Shown: piece by piece, positions 1 through 11,997 of the stretch
Position numbering within the stretch: the first letter of the stretch is position 1
How the letters are laid out: each line of letters begins with the position of its first letter
Assembly: GCA_012064415.1 (NCBI GenBank)
Contig: SSNU01000163.1
Coordinates: 930,001 to 994,000, forward strand
Direction: 5' to 3'
Source of the DNA: Gyrodactylus bullatarudis
Taxonomy: Eukaryota > Platyhelminthes > Monogenea > Gyrodactylidea > Gyrodactylidae
Length of the DNA stretch: 64,000 bases
Made by a program: the position numbers and the translations under genes
The notes under the pieces: generated by a model
Seen by the model: only the letters and a program-made list of their open reading frames with translations
What the model was told of the DNA's origin: nothing
Database searches by the model: none

Positions 1-3000
1 GAAAATCGAAATTAGAATTTTGAAAATATCGTTTCAGATCTTTAAAATTGAAAGGTAACAATGTGAGAATTTTGGCGAAAATAATATGAAATTCAAAAAA
101 ATTGAGGATAGATTCTAAATTAGAACCAATTATCTGAGAAATGTGATGCATCGAGTTGCAAGGAATTGTTTGCCGATTATCTCTACTTTTAAGAATTGTA
201 ATGAGAGCAATAAAAAACTTTCAAGAACAAAATTTAGTATTTCGACCTCAGAATTTTAACAAGTATAAAAATTCTAGTTATATTCGACTGTGTACTTCTA
301 TAGACTCACTTTGGTTTCAATAAACTTTCTCCATTTATCCCCTTTACAAGTGATGAACTCGAAAAATTGTTCAAAGTTCAACAGGGCCGTGTAGTCCTTC
401 TCAAATGTCGACGTGAACAGGAATAGATCATTATGGTATTCGAGGATTGTTTTCAATGCTGGGTGCAGGTGGAATATTATGCTATCATGGAACTGATCCA
501 CGAGATCATTCGTCATAACGATGTAGTTCTCTAAGCTGGTTCTAATAACCCTCTCAACCTGACAGAGGATATAAGCAAGCTGGAAAATAATCAAGACGGA
601 AAATATGATATGCTCAAACAGTAAATTGAAGAGAGTTCAGATTACAAACGTCTCATCAAGAGACCTAAAATAGGCCATTCAGGCTGCTGCATCATAAAAA
701 AACTCTAGTATCCTTAATCAGAGTAATGTACAATTCGGAAAACGCACTCTCTTCCTTTTGTCCTTGAATTCGTGATGGCTTGACAAGAACTGATTCAGAT
801 ACGCACAGGAACACTGACTTGTTGTCCTAACATCGGAGTATTGGGCATACCAAAATAGAATGTCAGCATAGTTTTTGTAGATTGACTCAGCGACGCCAGC
901 GTTAACTTTTTCATGGCAAAACTTTAAGACAATTTCAATCTTTGCCAAGAACTGGAATAATTACAGTATTAACAAAAAGTGTAAAATATTTTACAATGGA
1001 GTTCTATAGTTGAACCTGATAGAAACAAACCTCTTGACGACAGTTGAGTATCAAACCTTTGGGCATCTCGACTATGCAATCTCTGATTAATTTCAACAAT
1101 TGTCTCTGGTATTCTAGCATAGCTTTCGGATCTGAAGGGAATAACAAATCTTGAATGATCAAAACTGAATTTTCATGATAGACAAACCTTGTTCCTTTTG
1201 AATTACTTCAAATGAATTGTCAAACAAGGCTTCAAAGAATCTCTGGATAATGTAAAATTGACTTTTCACCAGTTTTGTTGAACTGGGAACATTCCTGACT
1301 CTGGTGTAGAACTGCAAGATTGGATAGAACTTTGGGCTGGTAACATTGGATACCTGGGGTCCAATGATAGTCATCAGGTTTTTAATCATTACATCAACAA
1401 CGAGTATTTCTTTAGCTAGCCTAAATTCAGTCTTTTGATCATCATGAAGGATTTGCAATTCGTTTTCTGGCACAACATTGTACTTGGTGATCTTTTCAAG
1501 CAAATAATCTGAGAAATTTCTACCACTAGAAAAAAAAAATGAATGAATGATAGTATCTCTTGTGGTGATTCTTACTCAGATGCTAATCTATGCTCAAGAG
1601 CATACAAATAGTGACTGTACAGGTTCGGAAGGCGAGATAATGATTCTCGAAACTGATTGTGTTTACTATTGGCTAGAATGCTTTCCGTATACTGGAGGGC
1701 TGTATATTTATTGTGCAATGGAGCATACTTTAGAAGTCGAATAAATTGTACAAACGTCGCTAGTTTAACCTTGGAATCTGCAAAGGTTTTGCATAGATAA
1801 ATTATAAAATGATGGTTTGACTTCAAGAACACCTAAATTGAAGCTTTCATAGTGATACATTTGATAATTAAGCTCACATTTACTAAAAACTAAATCTTGA
1901 ATCTGTTTAAGACACTGGGGAATTTGTATAAGCTCAGATAGCTCATTAACATGGGCAAGGAATCCAATGAAGCCGTCTACGCTATTCAGTGTCAATTCTC
2001 TCATAAAGGCCCGATCGACTTTTTCCGTTTTCAACAAGGTATGTAGTAAATTGAGCAAAGCCACCTTTGCCCGAACATTGATGTGGTCATTATGTTGAAG
2101 TATATTTGAGTATAAACGTTCGGCCATTTCATCCTCATAAATTAATCGTACAAACTGGTCATCTTGTTTGGACTCGAGAAATAATTTTAATAACATTTTA
2201 GAGACTTCTTCAACCTATAAAATGAGAAAATTTGTTACTTTAAGTAATAAAAGAGTGTATTTTATATTCCTATTTTAGTTTCTTGCATGTTTCATGAAAA
2301 CATGGGCAAATTCATGTAAAAAATAGGTTCCAATTTCATGTCTATAAACTCTATGGTATAGAGTTGATATTTTTTTATGGAATAAATTTAAAATACTGAT
2401 TCGAATGATATTAACATGAATGACATATTAACAGATAGTTTATCCACTCATGTTCGAAATTTGGATCACATTTTTTATATAATTTTTTGAAATAAAGAAT
2501 GAGAAAAGCAATCTGTAGTTTTCATAAACATTCCATATTGTGAAATTAGATATTTTTGAAATCTTGTGTTAAAGACCCAAGATGATCAGTAGGCCTTGTG
2601 GATGACCACCACAGAATTTTTTCCCAATTCTTCATTTTAAAACTTTATGATGAGAATTCACCGTTTTTACAAAATTTTTATCCACAAAGTCAGGAACGAA
2701 ATAATTTCGTGAGTGCCATAACAAAATGAATTCAAAAATCAACAATTCATTCCCTTCCCTTTAGCAAATACAAGTTTAAGGAAGTTGAGTGTACTGTAAT
2801 CTGAAATTGGATGATGATTGAAAAAATTCCACTAACCAAGACGGAATTTTTACTGTAGACCAGGTAGTCAATGATTGTCTTGAGATTTTTCTTGCTCCAA
2901 ATCTTGAAGATCTTTGAGATCAACTGATAAATTCGGAGTCTAATCTGTCGGAGGATAATTCGGTTCATTCGAGACTCTTCAGTGTCTTCTTCGTCTTTCG

Positions 3001-6000
3001 ATCTAAAGAAGAGAATTTCATTTTTATTAGCGAGAGAAAAACACAATGATTGGGCTGAAGCTCACACGAGATGTATTTCAACAAGGAAAAAAATTTCATC
3101 TAGATTAAAGTTTTTCTTTGTCAGTTCACGAGACTTTAATAGCATATCAGTGACTTTGTCGAAATAGGTTAGAATGCTTGATGTATTCAGTCGTATGAAT
3201 AAGGACCAGTTCATGTAGAGAAGTGAATGAATGGCATTTTTCTCTGACATTGACATCAATGCAAAGGTTTGTGACCAAGGATGTAACCATCTCTGTGTAA
3301 AGTCCCGGGAATAATTCGATGTCTCCAGATCATAGATTGCCTTGTAATGGTCCTCAAGCTCAGAGTAAAGATTGAATAGTTCACAAACTGATGTATCAGA
3401 AAACTGATAACTGTTTGTCTAAAATATTAGGTTATGTAGTAAACTTTGTTTAAGTAAAATATTATTATCGTATAAAATTACCCTTGATAAAAGGCAGCAC
3501 AACGATGTTATGAATTGTGAGTTGACAAGAAAATTTCTCGAAGTTGGACATATCGTGGACAAATTCCGTAAGACTCGGAGGAATAGAAATAGGAAGCTAA
3601 TCTCTCCAATGTCACAGCACACTGAGAATTCAAAGAGAAACCAATTTACCAAAGAGAGAGATAAATATTAGGGTAATAAAAAATTTTATTTACCCCGAAC
3701 AATGTTCTATGCCTTAATCAAAAAATTGATGTTTTAACGATGAAAAACACATTTTTGAAAATCAAAATGAAAATTTTTCATGTTCTGATACACAAAAATC
3801 CCATTTTCCCATTTTAAAATCATCAAAATTTACCTAATTGGGAAAAGTTGAAAAATTTGTCCTACTCTAATAAATCGAGAACTATTTCAAAGACAAAAGG
3901 TCTCATATTTACAGGCCAATATTAAAGATTTATCACGAAAATAAATCCGAAGCCGAGTAAAAACTTATATTTTTGAATGGTATAAAATTTGTTGATTTAA
4001 GAACAAAAATTCAGTGTTTTTTACACTCTCTAATGTCTATTCAATGGGAATATATGTCAAAATCTTGGGAGAGTTGTATTAGATTACACCTAGGAACGTG
4101 TAGTTAATCCAAATTAAAGTAAATTGGTGTTCAGATTGTTGAAATGAAAGAATATAATCACTCCAAAGGAATGTCCAACTGTAAGCTTATTTAAACAAAA
4201 TAGACAAGACTGAATACTGATTAAGGTCCAATCCCTTATCTTTCAGTTGATAATTCAGGCAAAATGAAACTTACAAGGATCTAACTTGTCTGAAAAACAA
4301 ATTCAGGAAGAGAAGCATGAGTCATCTAATAGAGAACATCCTGAATTAAAAAAGGAAATACAATCAAATAAGTAGAATATGAGGATAATATATGTATTCA
4401 GAAGCCTATTTTGTGACGAGATAAAAACAGAGACTCACAATCTATTTTGGTCGGTTCAATGTCTTCATTCTTTGCATTCTGAGTGAAATGTTCCGCTTTC
4501 AAGGTTAAGGACTGAAGATATAACTTTCTTAGGGCATGCATACAAATGTCGGCAGTTTGATCTCGTTGGAATATGCATCGCCAGCAGTCTTCGTTATCTT
4601 CCTCGGGAAATTCCTCTTGAATTAACTTGAGCATTATCAGCAAGGACTGGACACCACCGATTGTATTCAAAGAATCCTAAAGAAACAACATCACTCACTT
4701 CAGCTTAAAATTAATCTAATGACACCTCTTTTTCTTACAATTCTTTCATCAAGAAAGATTATGAATAAAAAGGCTGTATCATGACTCTACTTCTAATTTG
4801 GAACTCGAGGGACAAAAGAAGACAACGCTTACATGAAACGGAACTGATTCAATGTAATTTTTTGGTTGAATTCTTGCATAATGGTTCCAGTCCTTGTAGA
4901 TGGTCTCAGATTTTGATATGACAACCAGATTATTCAATGAATCTTTGAGATATTTTGGACTCTCGAACGCGGCCTTTTCACAGAGAATTTTACTCTTCTG
5001 AAGATTCATAAGAAATTCTTTCTCGTTGGTGACAATATTGACATGGAATGCAAATATTATTCTGGCCAATTGACTCCCAGCAAACTGTGCGTCAACCAAG
5101 AATGTATGATCAAACGGTCCAGCCTTGAACAGGGCCTTTCTTACATCAAGGTCAAGGATTTCATTGAACACAGCTAGACCGGTGAAGAAGCCAGGCATTG
5201 CATAACAATTTCCAAATGTATTTTCCTCATTGCCAATACTGGGAGATCTATTGCTAAAGGAGTTTGAATTAAAGATTCTTTTGATACTACTGTAACCTTT
5301 TTCCTGCTCCAACAACATCACTCTACGATAATTGTCTTGAATCTTTGAGTAGGCCTTCTTCACGTGGGGATATGGGGAGTATCCAATATGGAATAGTTCT
5401 ATATTCTTTGTTTATACGCAAATAAAAAAGTGAGATCATTATAAATAACGAAAAGGATGTGTGTTCTCACTTCATCGGTAAGCTTTTGGTTAAGCTTTTC
5501 ATCAAGATATGTCTCATTATTTATCAAAAAGGTAACATTTGGTCTTGATAACTTTTTGCTGGAGGATCTAATGTTCAATGTTAATAGCGACCAATCTCCA
5601 TTTATGAGTGGGTTATCAGCAGTAATCTGGGGAAAAAATTCATCTTCAACAAAGTTTAATTAGCAATACTCAATTAACTCTCAAAGTCTCAGAGAATATT
5701 TTTTCGTGACTCGCATTCAATCTTTTGTCTATCCTATGGTTTGTGAATACGCTGATTATGAATCTCTAGTTGTTTTAACGCATTTATTTTTGGTTCAGAA
5801 GGTATCGATCAAAAAACGGGTCATTTTTTTATCCAAATACCGATTATCTTCGTAGCTTTAGAAGATAGAGTTCAGGCGATTGCATTGTACAGTACGACCT
5901 GTGCACTTTATGTGGAAAATTACCCTCTCCTCTCTACCCCTTGTATAATACCTCGACTACTTGGAAGTAACCACATTGCTGTGTTTTGGGTCAAAAAAGT

Positions 6001-9000
6001 AAAAAATCGTTCAAATTAGAATTCAAATAAAACTCATACGTTAAATCGAAATCTCATGATGTACTATACCTTTTAAAGACCAACAAGAGAGAAAAGAAAA
6101 TCAAAAGGATAAATAACTACTCCAATAACAAAGAAATTAAATTCATTAACCCTGCCTGTTCTACAACTTCCATTCTGTAGGAAAATAAATGAAATCAAAA
6201 GTCAAGTAAGTGAAATTCAAAAGCAAAACTTTCATTCAGAATGACTGATAAGAAGATAAAAAATAAATTCAATAGCAAAGTTTACTACGCCAAAAATAAA
6301 AAATTTAAAAAGTTTAAAATTTTGAAAGTTCTCAATTCGATTATGAATCGGAGCATTGTCGCAAACAATTGTAATAGGCAAGATTCCTTGATTACGGCAT
6401 AAATTAATGAGTTCAGTGATCCAATTGTTAAATTGATCCGTTTTAAAGGATCCTCTTACATAAAGTTGATGAAAATCCCATATGCTAACGGATCAATTTA
6501 ACAATTGGATCACTGAACTCATTAATTTATGCCGTAATCAAGGAATCTTGCCTATTACAATTGTTTGCGACAATGCTCCGATTCATAATCGAATTGAGAA
6601 CTTTCAATCAGAGGATGTTAATATACTTAGATTAGCTCCATATTCTTTCTTATTGAACCCGATAGAAAAAGCTTGGAGTTCATTCAAAGAAAAGGTGAAA
6701 AACTTGTTAAGTCAAAAAATTCAAGACATATCGAGATATCAGAGGAACAGGGAGAATGGAGAGCCAAGTATCGCCGAATATCGAATGAGAATTCTGGAAG
6801 AAATTGTTTTAGAATCAAGAAATGTTTTAACCCCGAATAAGATTATTAAATACACTAATCATGTCAAAATATACTATCCTGGATGTATTCAATCAGAAGA
6901 TTTAGTTGAATTTTAAATAAAAATCAAAAAAATTCTAAGTAAATTTTTTATTTTTGGCGTAGTAAACTTTGCTATTGAATTTATTTTTTATCTTCTTATT
7001 GAACGATTTTTTACTTTTTTGACCCAAAACACAGCAATGTGGTTACTTCCAAGTAGTCGAGGTATTATACAAGGGGTAGAGAGGAGAGGGTAATTTTCCA
7101 CATAAAGTGCACAGGTCGTACTGTATTTGAATTCTAGAGGTATGATTCCTTGATAAAAGTTATCTTACTTTTTACCTATGACCCTGGGAAGTAGGTTTTC
7201 AAAAAAACGCTTTAAAGAAAAATTAATTTTTTGAAAAAAATCAACTCTCATTAAATTAGTATAGCGCGAGTTTGACGAATGATAGAGCCAAGATCTTTGC
7301 AAATTCCAGCATTTTCTGAGGCTTGAATGAATAATAATGAGTCGCTAAAATGACGTGTGATAGAACTATCACTGTGGGACTTTGAGGGTTAAGGGTGATA
7401 TACGATACTTTTTGAAAAGCTGGAAGAGGCTTTGAATTTGTATGATTAAAAAACTTTGGTCTCACTTTGTACAAATCAATTTTTCCGTTCTTATAAATGC
7501 ACAGGTTGATAGTGTCATTCTCAAGAAAGATTTCTAATCCATTTGCAGATTTAGTCAACAGCCGAAGGAGGATGAAGCGGCTTTCAGTTTTTCTCAAATA
7601 GTTGTACTCGTTCACTTTGAGCCGGAACCAAAAGTTTATTGACACCCCAGTACTGTAGGGGAGTTCGACATTTTCCTTATAGGCTGACAAATGTCTAAGA
7701 AAAGGGCAGTTAATTAATGCAATCAAGTATATGAGAAATAGAAAGTAAAATTATCAATTTCAAGTCTAACTAGAAGTATTTCGTTCGAAATAATTGTGGA
7801 TAAACTCTGTAAGTATAGGCTCTCCACTATAATAGCTATTAAACAAATTTTAAATGTAATTTTTGCTTTTTAAAAAAGAGAGAATTTGTTATTAATCCCA
7901 AGATTAGTAACCAAAAATGATGGCTTACTTTACATTTCTTAAATACGTGATGATGATTATTATCAGCTATTAACTTCAAATTATTCCCCTCAACTCACAG
8001 ATCAGTGCATTCGATATCAATGGGTATGAGGAGGATGCCATCTGATCGCCGAAATAACTCGACACAATTCCGATGATTTTTCGTCCAATTACCCGGCTCA
8101 GATATCCTTGAGAGCATCTGTGGGAAGAATGTGGTTGAAATGTAATGAGAAAAGAATTCATCCAACTTGCCTTCATTAGGGAACTCTGGCGATACTTGAA
8201 TTCGTTCATAAAGAACAACTGAAGGAACCTTGACAAATGACTGGGTGGCATTGAGAATGACCCAAGTGTAAATGTCATCTCTTGAACTTTGGTCCAGAGT
8301 TTATTAATGCCCTGGAAACGAACTTCATGCTCTCTCAGGCTGGTTTTCATGGACTGGGATATTAGGATCATTGATGGGATCAGGACAGATCTAAAGACGT
8401 CGCAACCATGAACAAGGAGATTCTTATTGGCTAGAAATTCAAATTCAGTCGGCTTTTTTACATCCACTTGAAAGGTTCCATTGGCAATGTCGATAAGCTG
8501 ATCGAAAATATCAGTACCACAAATGCTGGCAATTTCATTATTCAAGGCTGTTTGGAATAATATGAACTTTTAAAAATCTTTTCGTTTCATTTAATCAACT
8601 AGTTCGATTTTTTTTCTCAAAGTTTCTTACAAATAGAATGGTTTTTTCACACATTTATCTACAAGGTTACATCTTTAAAAATAAGACTAAAGATTCAATC
8701 TCATGGGGAAAATGAAAAGGTTTCAAAACTTGCCTTCTGATTGATGTTCTAGAACTGATTTAATGGCAATGTCCAGTATCATCGAGAATACGTTAGAGTC
8801 GTGAATCTCTTGCTGCTCCAGTGTCAGATACTTTTCTTTATTTTCAATCGGAAGTTTTAACATCTATTAATAGAAAATAAGAAAAATTCAACTTGTTATT
8901 TCTTCGGCCTACAGTTGATTTCAGAGATGGATCATGTTATCTAAAGATTTTTTCAGATTATCAAGAGAAATCTTGTGGCTATAGCTATATTTGACACGAA

Positions 9001-11536
9001 TTTAGAATGTAACCACAGAGTAATGCATTGAAAGAGAACAGAACAGATATCGAAATTCAATTATAGTTTTCATTTTAGGGGTCTTGAATACTGTAGAATT
9101 CTACTCGATATATAGTAAATCGATTTCTAAAAGCAGATCAATTAAACATGAAAAGAAATTTTTGCTAGATTAATACACCAAATGCTAACCATTTCTATAG
9201 TTAATTAATAATAAATAATTTTTGATCTCAAGGTGGTGCCACTCCAAAGAAATGGGTAGATATCTCTACTAAACTGCTCAATTTATTAATCAATAGAGAA
9301 AAAGAAGATGATGATTTGAAGTGGGGGGGGGACAAAGACTTGCCCAATCAATGAGATATTTAAAGGTTTGCCTGTAACAGTCGGGATCTTTTCTCTGACG
9401 CAGATGCAAGAGCAATGACTTTTTCAAGATTTTGTATCCATCATACTCGAGGAATAGGTTCTGAAAGTTATTCTCCTCTGATGTTAACAACTGAAGAGTC
9501 CTGAATAATTCCTTGGACACACCAGGACTCCTGGTCATTGCATCTGACTCGATGGTCTGCTTGAGAATGTTGATGATTTCGGCCATTTTGGAGAACAATT
9601 TAATTCGAACTGTTAGGTTAGCCTCGGTCATGTGTCTAATTAGAACTGAAAGATAAATCAAATATTCTCATCGCTGTTGTCATTTACCATAATTTCTAAT
9701 TCGATATGTAGATGGAGAAGAAAGAGAGACAAGATCTAACAGGTATTTTAAACTTATAATGAAGGATACAGCTACTACAACACGTTGTTGAAGACATGAA
9801 ATTGTTTCTTTAGGCTTATTTCTTGAAGGTGTGAAAATCAATTTTGAAAAGATACAAATTTTCAGAATGAATTTTACAATTCTGAATGAATAAGAGTAAA
9901 ATAATGGAGAAAGTAAGATTTTACAATTAAGGTTTCCCTGAATGAATCTCAATGAATTCTTGGAATGATACATGATGCGTGAAATTCATTCATCTCAATT
10001 TGATTATAAACTTGGTAATGAAACTCCTGTTTGGCTTTGGTCTATTCAGCAAACTGGCATTTGAACATGATTACAATCTCCGATGTTCCAAAGGTTTCTC
10101 TATCCTTTTACAAACAATACACCTGCTCAGATTCAGAGTTGACTTTTTTCAACATAATGCACCAAATCAGATTTCAAAGAAAATTATCAGTTTTTATACC
10201 AGACTCTTATATAAAATATATCTTAACTTGAAAACTTATATAAAAGAGATTTATTGAAAAAAACTCATAAAAGTTAACTGAAAGGCTAGCCGCTAGTACT
10301 GAGCAATTAGAAATGGAATTTTTATTCGATGTTTATAGAAAATGTAAAAAATATATAAATTCGATTAGAGAAAATTTCAAAGACCAAATTTCTCAACCAT
10401 CATAATAAATTTAAATTCTACTCATCAGACAGAAGCTCAGCTTGAATAAAAACGGATCAATTGTGGGTTGAAAAATGGAAAAAAACTCACCAATTGAGTT
10501 GGTTTTGATGCAAGTGTTGCTAGTCTCGAATAAATCATCATGGAGCATTTCAATAAGTGAGGATGTTATCTGAAATTTATTAAAAAGGGAAAATAAACAA
10601 GGAAGTTGACTAACTGGATCATTTTCGTCGACAGAGACCAGGAGGTATGAAATCCAAACTAATTTCTCCATGGAAAAACCGTTCAAAAGTTGGATTATTT
10701 CATTTTTCATCGGAATATTCTCAAATATCTGTAGACAATTCTCCTTGGAGCCGGAGATGAGGGTGATTAAAAGGTCGAGGAAGAAGTCATCTTTGATTAT
10801 TTTAGCCTTGCAAATGACTCCTGAAATGATAATGTTGATGAATTATAAATGGTTACTTTTGATAGTGCTCTCATGAATGTTTGGTATGATGCATTTCGAA
10901 TCAAAATCAATAAAAAAACTGTTATCGATTGAGGTTGTTTTCTCTTTGGAAAGATTCTTCCAGTATTCCCAACGAGAATATGGATCGAATATTGCTTTTA
11001 GATAGGTATAGGCATACTTGAAATCATTGAATGGGTCCTGCTTTACATGGAAATGAAAAGAAATAAACCAAATTACCTTTTCAAAGATGTTTATTGTATA
11101 ATCAATTAGTCCGTTTAAATGATCATGATCGAATATGTCGGTTCTAGTCGATTGATTTCTATTCAGTTATTAGTGAGTGAAAACTTGCCTCGCATAAAAT
11201 GTGAGCAAACTGATGAGATAGTCTGTTCTTTTGTGTTCCACATGTGAGGAGTTGCTTTGGATAAGATTGGTATTATGGATGAAAAATTTTTTTAGTTGAG
11301 AGATTGAGAAGCTAATTGATTTAATCGGCAAATTTTTAGTATCGATATCATAAATGTAGCTAGAATGATAGATTATTAAAATACTTTTCGTTAGGAGATA
11401 GATTATCAAGGGACCTGAGATGCAAGAGAACAAAATCCTTCAGTGCCTCTTCGTCATTCTAGAGAAATATATATTGATAAATTACGAATTTGACATAATC
11501 ATTCCATAGCTTATCGAACGAATATAAAGATACCAT
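1..11536 (-). CDS. BEACH-family protein (neurobeachin/LRBA/WDFY/LYST class), 5' part, runs off left edge
   Basis: Large multi-exon gene; proteins of this class are cytosolic scaffolds for membrane traffic. I place the start at 11536 (MVSLYSFDKLWND). Exon 1 is 11486-11536 and exon 2 is 11385-11458, joined by introns of 27 and 25 bp. An armadillo-like helical region comes first. A ConA/LamG-like domain follows, split over exons between about 7.7 and 5.1 kb: VSINFWFRL near 7.65 kb, GDWSLLTLNI near 5.6 kb, and FTGLAVFNEILDLDVRKALF near 5.2 kb. Then IGGVQSLLIMLKL near 4.65 kb matches the conserved GGVQ segment that follows the ConA domain in neurobeachins. Open frames continue leftward to base 1, so DUF4704, PH, BEACH and WD40 parts should lie outside the window. 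Two introns look like GC-AG (11159-11188 and 8118-8170). Which BEACH subfamily it belongs to cannot be decided without the BEACH domain. Exon borders between 9.3 and 1 kb are approximate. Confidence 0.75.
3668..3871. mobile_element. Short MITE in BEACH-gene intron (copy 1 of a two-copy family)
   Basis: About 204 bp. It begins TTAGGGTAATA and ends TACTCTAA, so the termini are inverted, with roughly 30 bp of imperfect terminal inverted repeat. A TA dinucleotide flanks each side (3666-3667 and 3872-3873), as expected for a Tc1/mariner-type target duplication. The interior (AACACATTTTTGAAAATC, TTCATGTTCTGATA) recurs nearly unchanged in a longer relative at 43710-44129. It has no coding capacity and lies in the intron between the exons near 3.6 and 4.4 kb. 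Confidence 0.6.
5890..7123. mobile_element. Tc1/mariner-derived foldback element with 125-bp TIRs and an internal palindrome
   Basis: The ends read CAGTACGACC and GGTCGTACTG, flanked by TA at 5888-5889 and 7124-7125, a canonical Tc1/mariner insertion. Terminal inverted repeats span 5890-6014 and 6999-7123. A second inverted pair lies at 6249-6305 and 6941-6997, and a third of 119 bp at 6324-6442 and 6487-6605, with a 44-bp loop (6443-6486). The right half carries the C-terminal part of a DDE transposase. The left half carries an inverted copy of the start of that fragment plus about 234 bp (6015-6248) with no partner. The element sits in a BEACH-gene intron that interrupts the ConA-like domain. 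Confidence 0.85.
6482..6916 (+). pseudogene. Tc1/mariner (DDE_3) transposase, C-terminal fragment
   Basis: The open frame encodes the last two-thirds of the catalytic core of a Tc1/IS630-type transposase. TIVCDNAPIHN carries the second catalytic Asp, and LAPYSFLLNPIEKAWS carries the third acidic residue. The N-terminal helix-turn-helix DNA-binding part and the first catalytic Asp are missing, so it cannot be autonomous. The first 119 bp or so are duplicated in inverse orientation at 6324-6442. The apparent ATG lies in the loop of the palindrome and is probably not an authentic start. Confidence 0.8.
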
Positions 11537-11997
11537 AAATTAGATTTTCAAAAAAGTGCAATTTCTTCGTGCTGACTAAAAAGGTTTGCTTATTTGTTGA
11601 GTTTAGTTTACCAAGGCTTGATTCACGAATTTGAATTTTATATCATTACGACAACGTTAGCTTAATCAGACTAATTAAGGATTCCTAGTCCAAATTTTTT
11701 GAATAATCCACTGATAACAGATTCTTCATTCAGCCTTAAACAATTTTTTGGCTACTAAACAATGACTAAAACGTACCAAGAATTTTTTTCTTAATTTTAC
11801 ATTGTAAAATTTACATCTAAGCATCGATTAGCCTTCAACTAGAAGATTGTCAAGAGTCAAAACAAAATTAGTTGAGAATAATTTATTGCAAATAGAAAAC
11901 AAACAAATTTCTAATTAAACTTTGAGGGACTCCCGTTTTGACAGCTGAAATAGTACAAGAAACAGTTTATATTGAATATGATTGAATCTAACTGAGA
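11537..11997. other. Intergenic: BEACH-gene 5' flank and SMC4 3' flank
   Basis: This 461-bp AT-rich gap lies between the SMC4 stop codon and the start of the BEACH gene, both on the minus strand. It must hold the SMC4 3'UTR and the BEACH-gene promoter. I see no RNA gene, repeat or further open frame in it. Confidence 0.6.

Noticed and set aside
1547..1744. Plus-strand 65-codon frame
   Set aside because: Antisense to a conserved BEACH-gene exon; composition follows the other strand.
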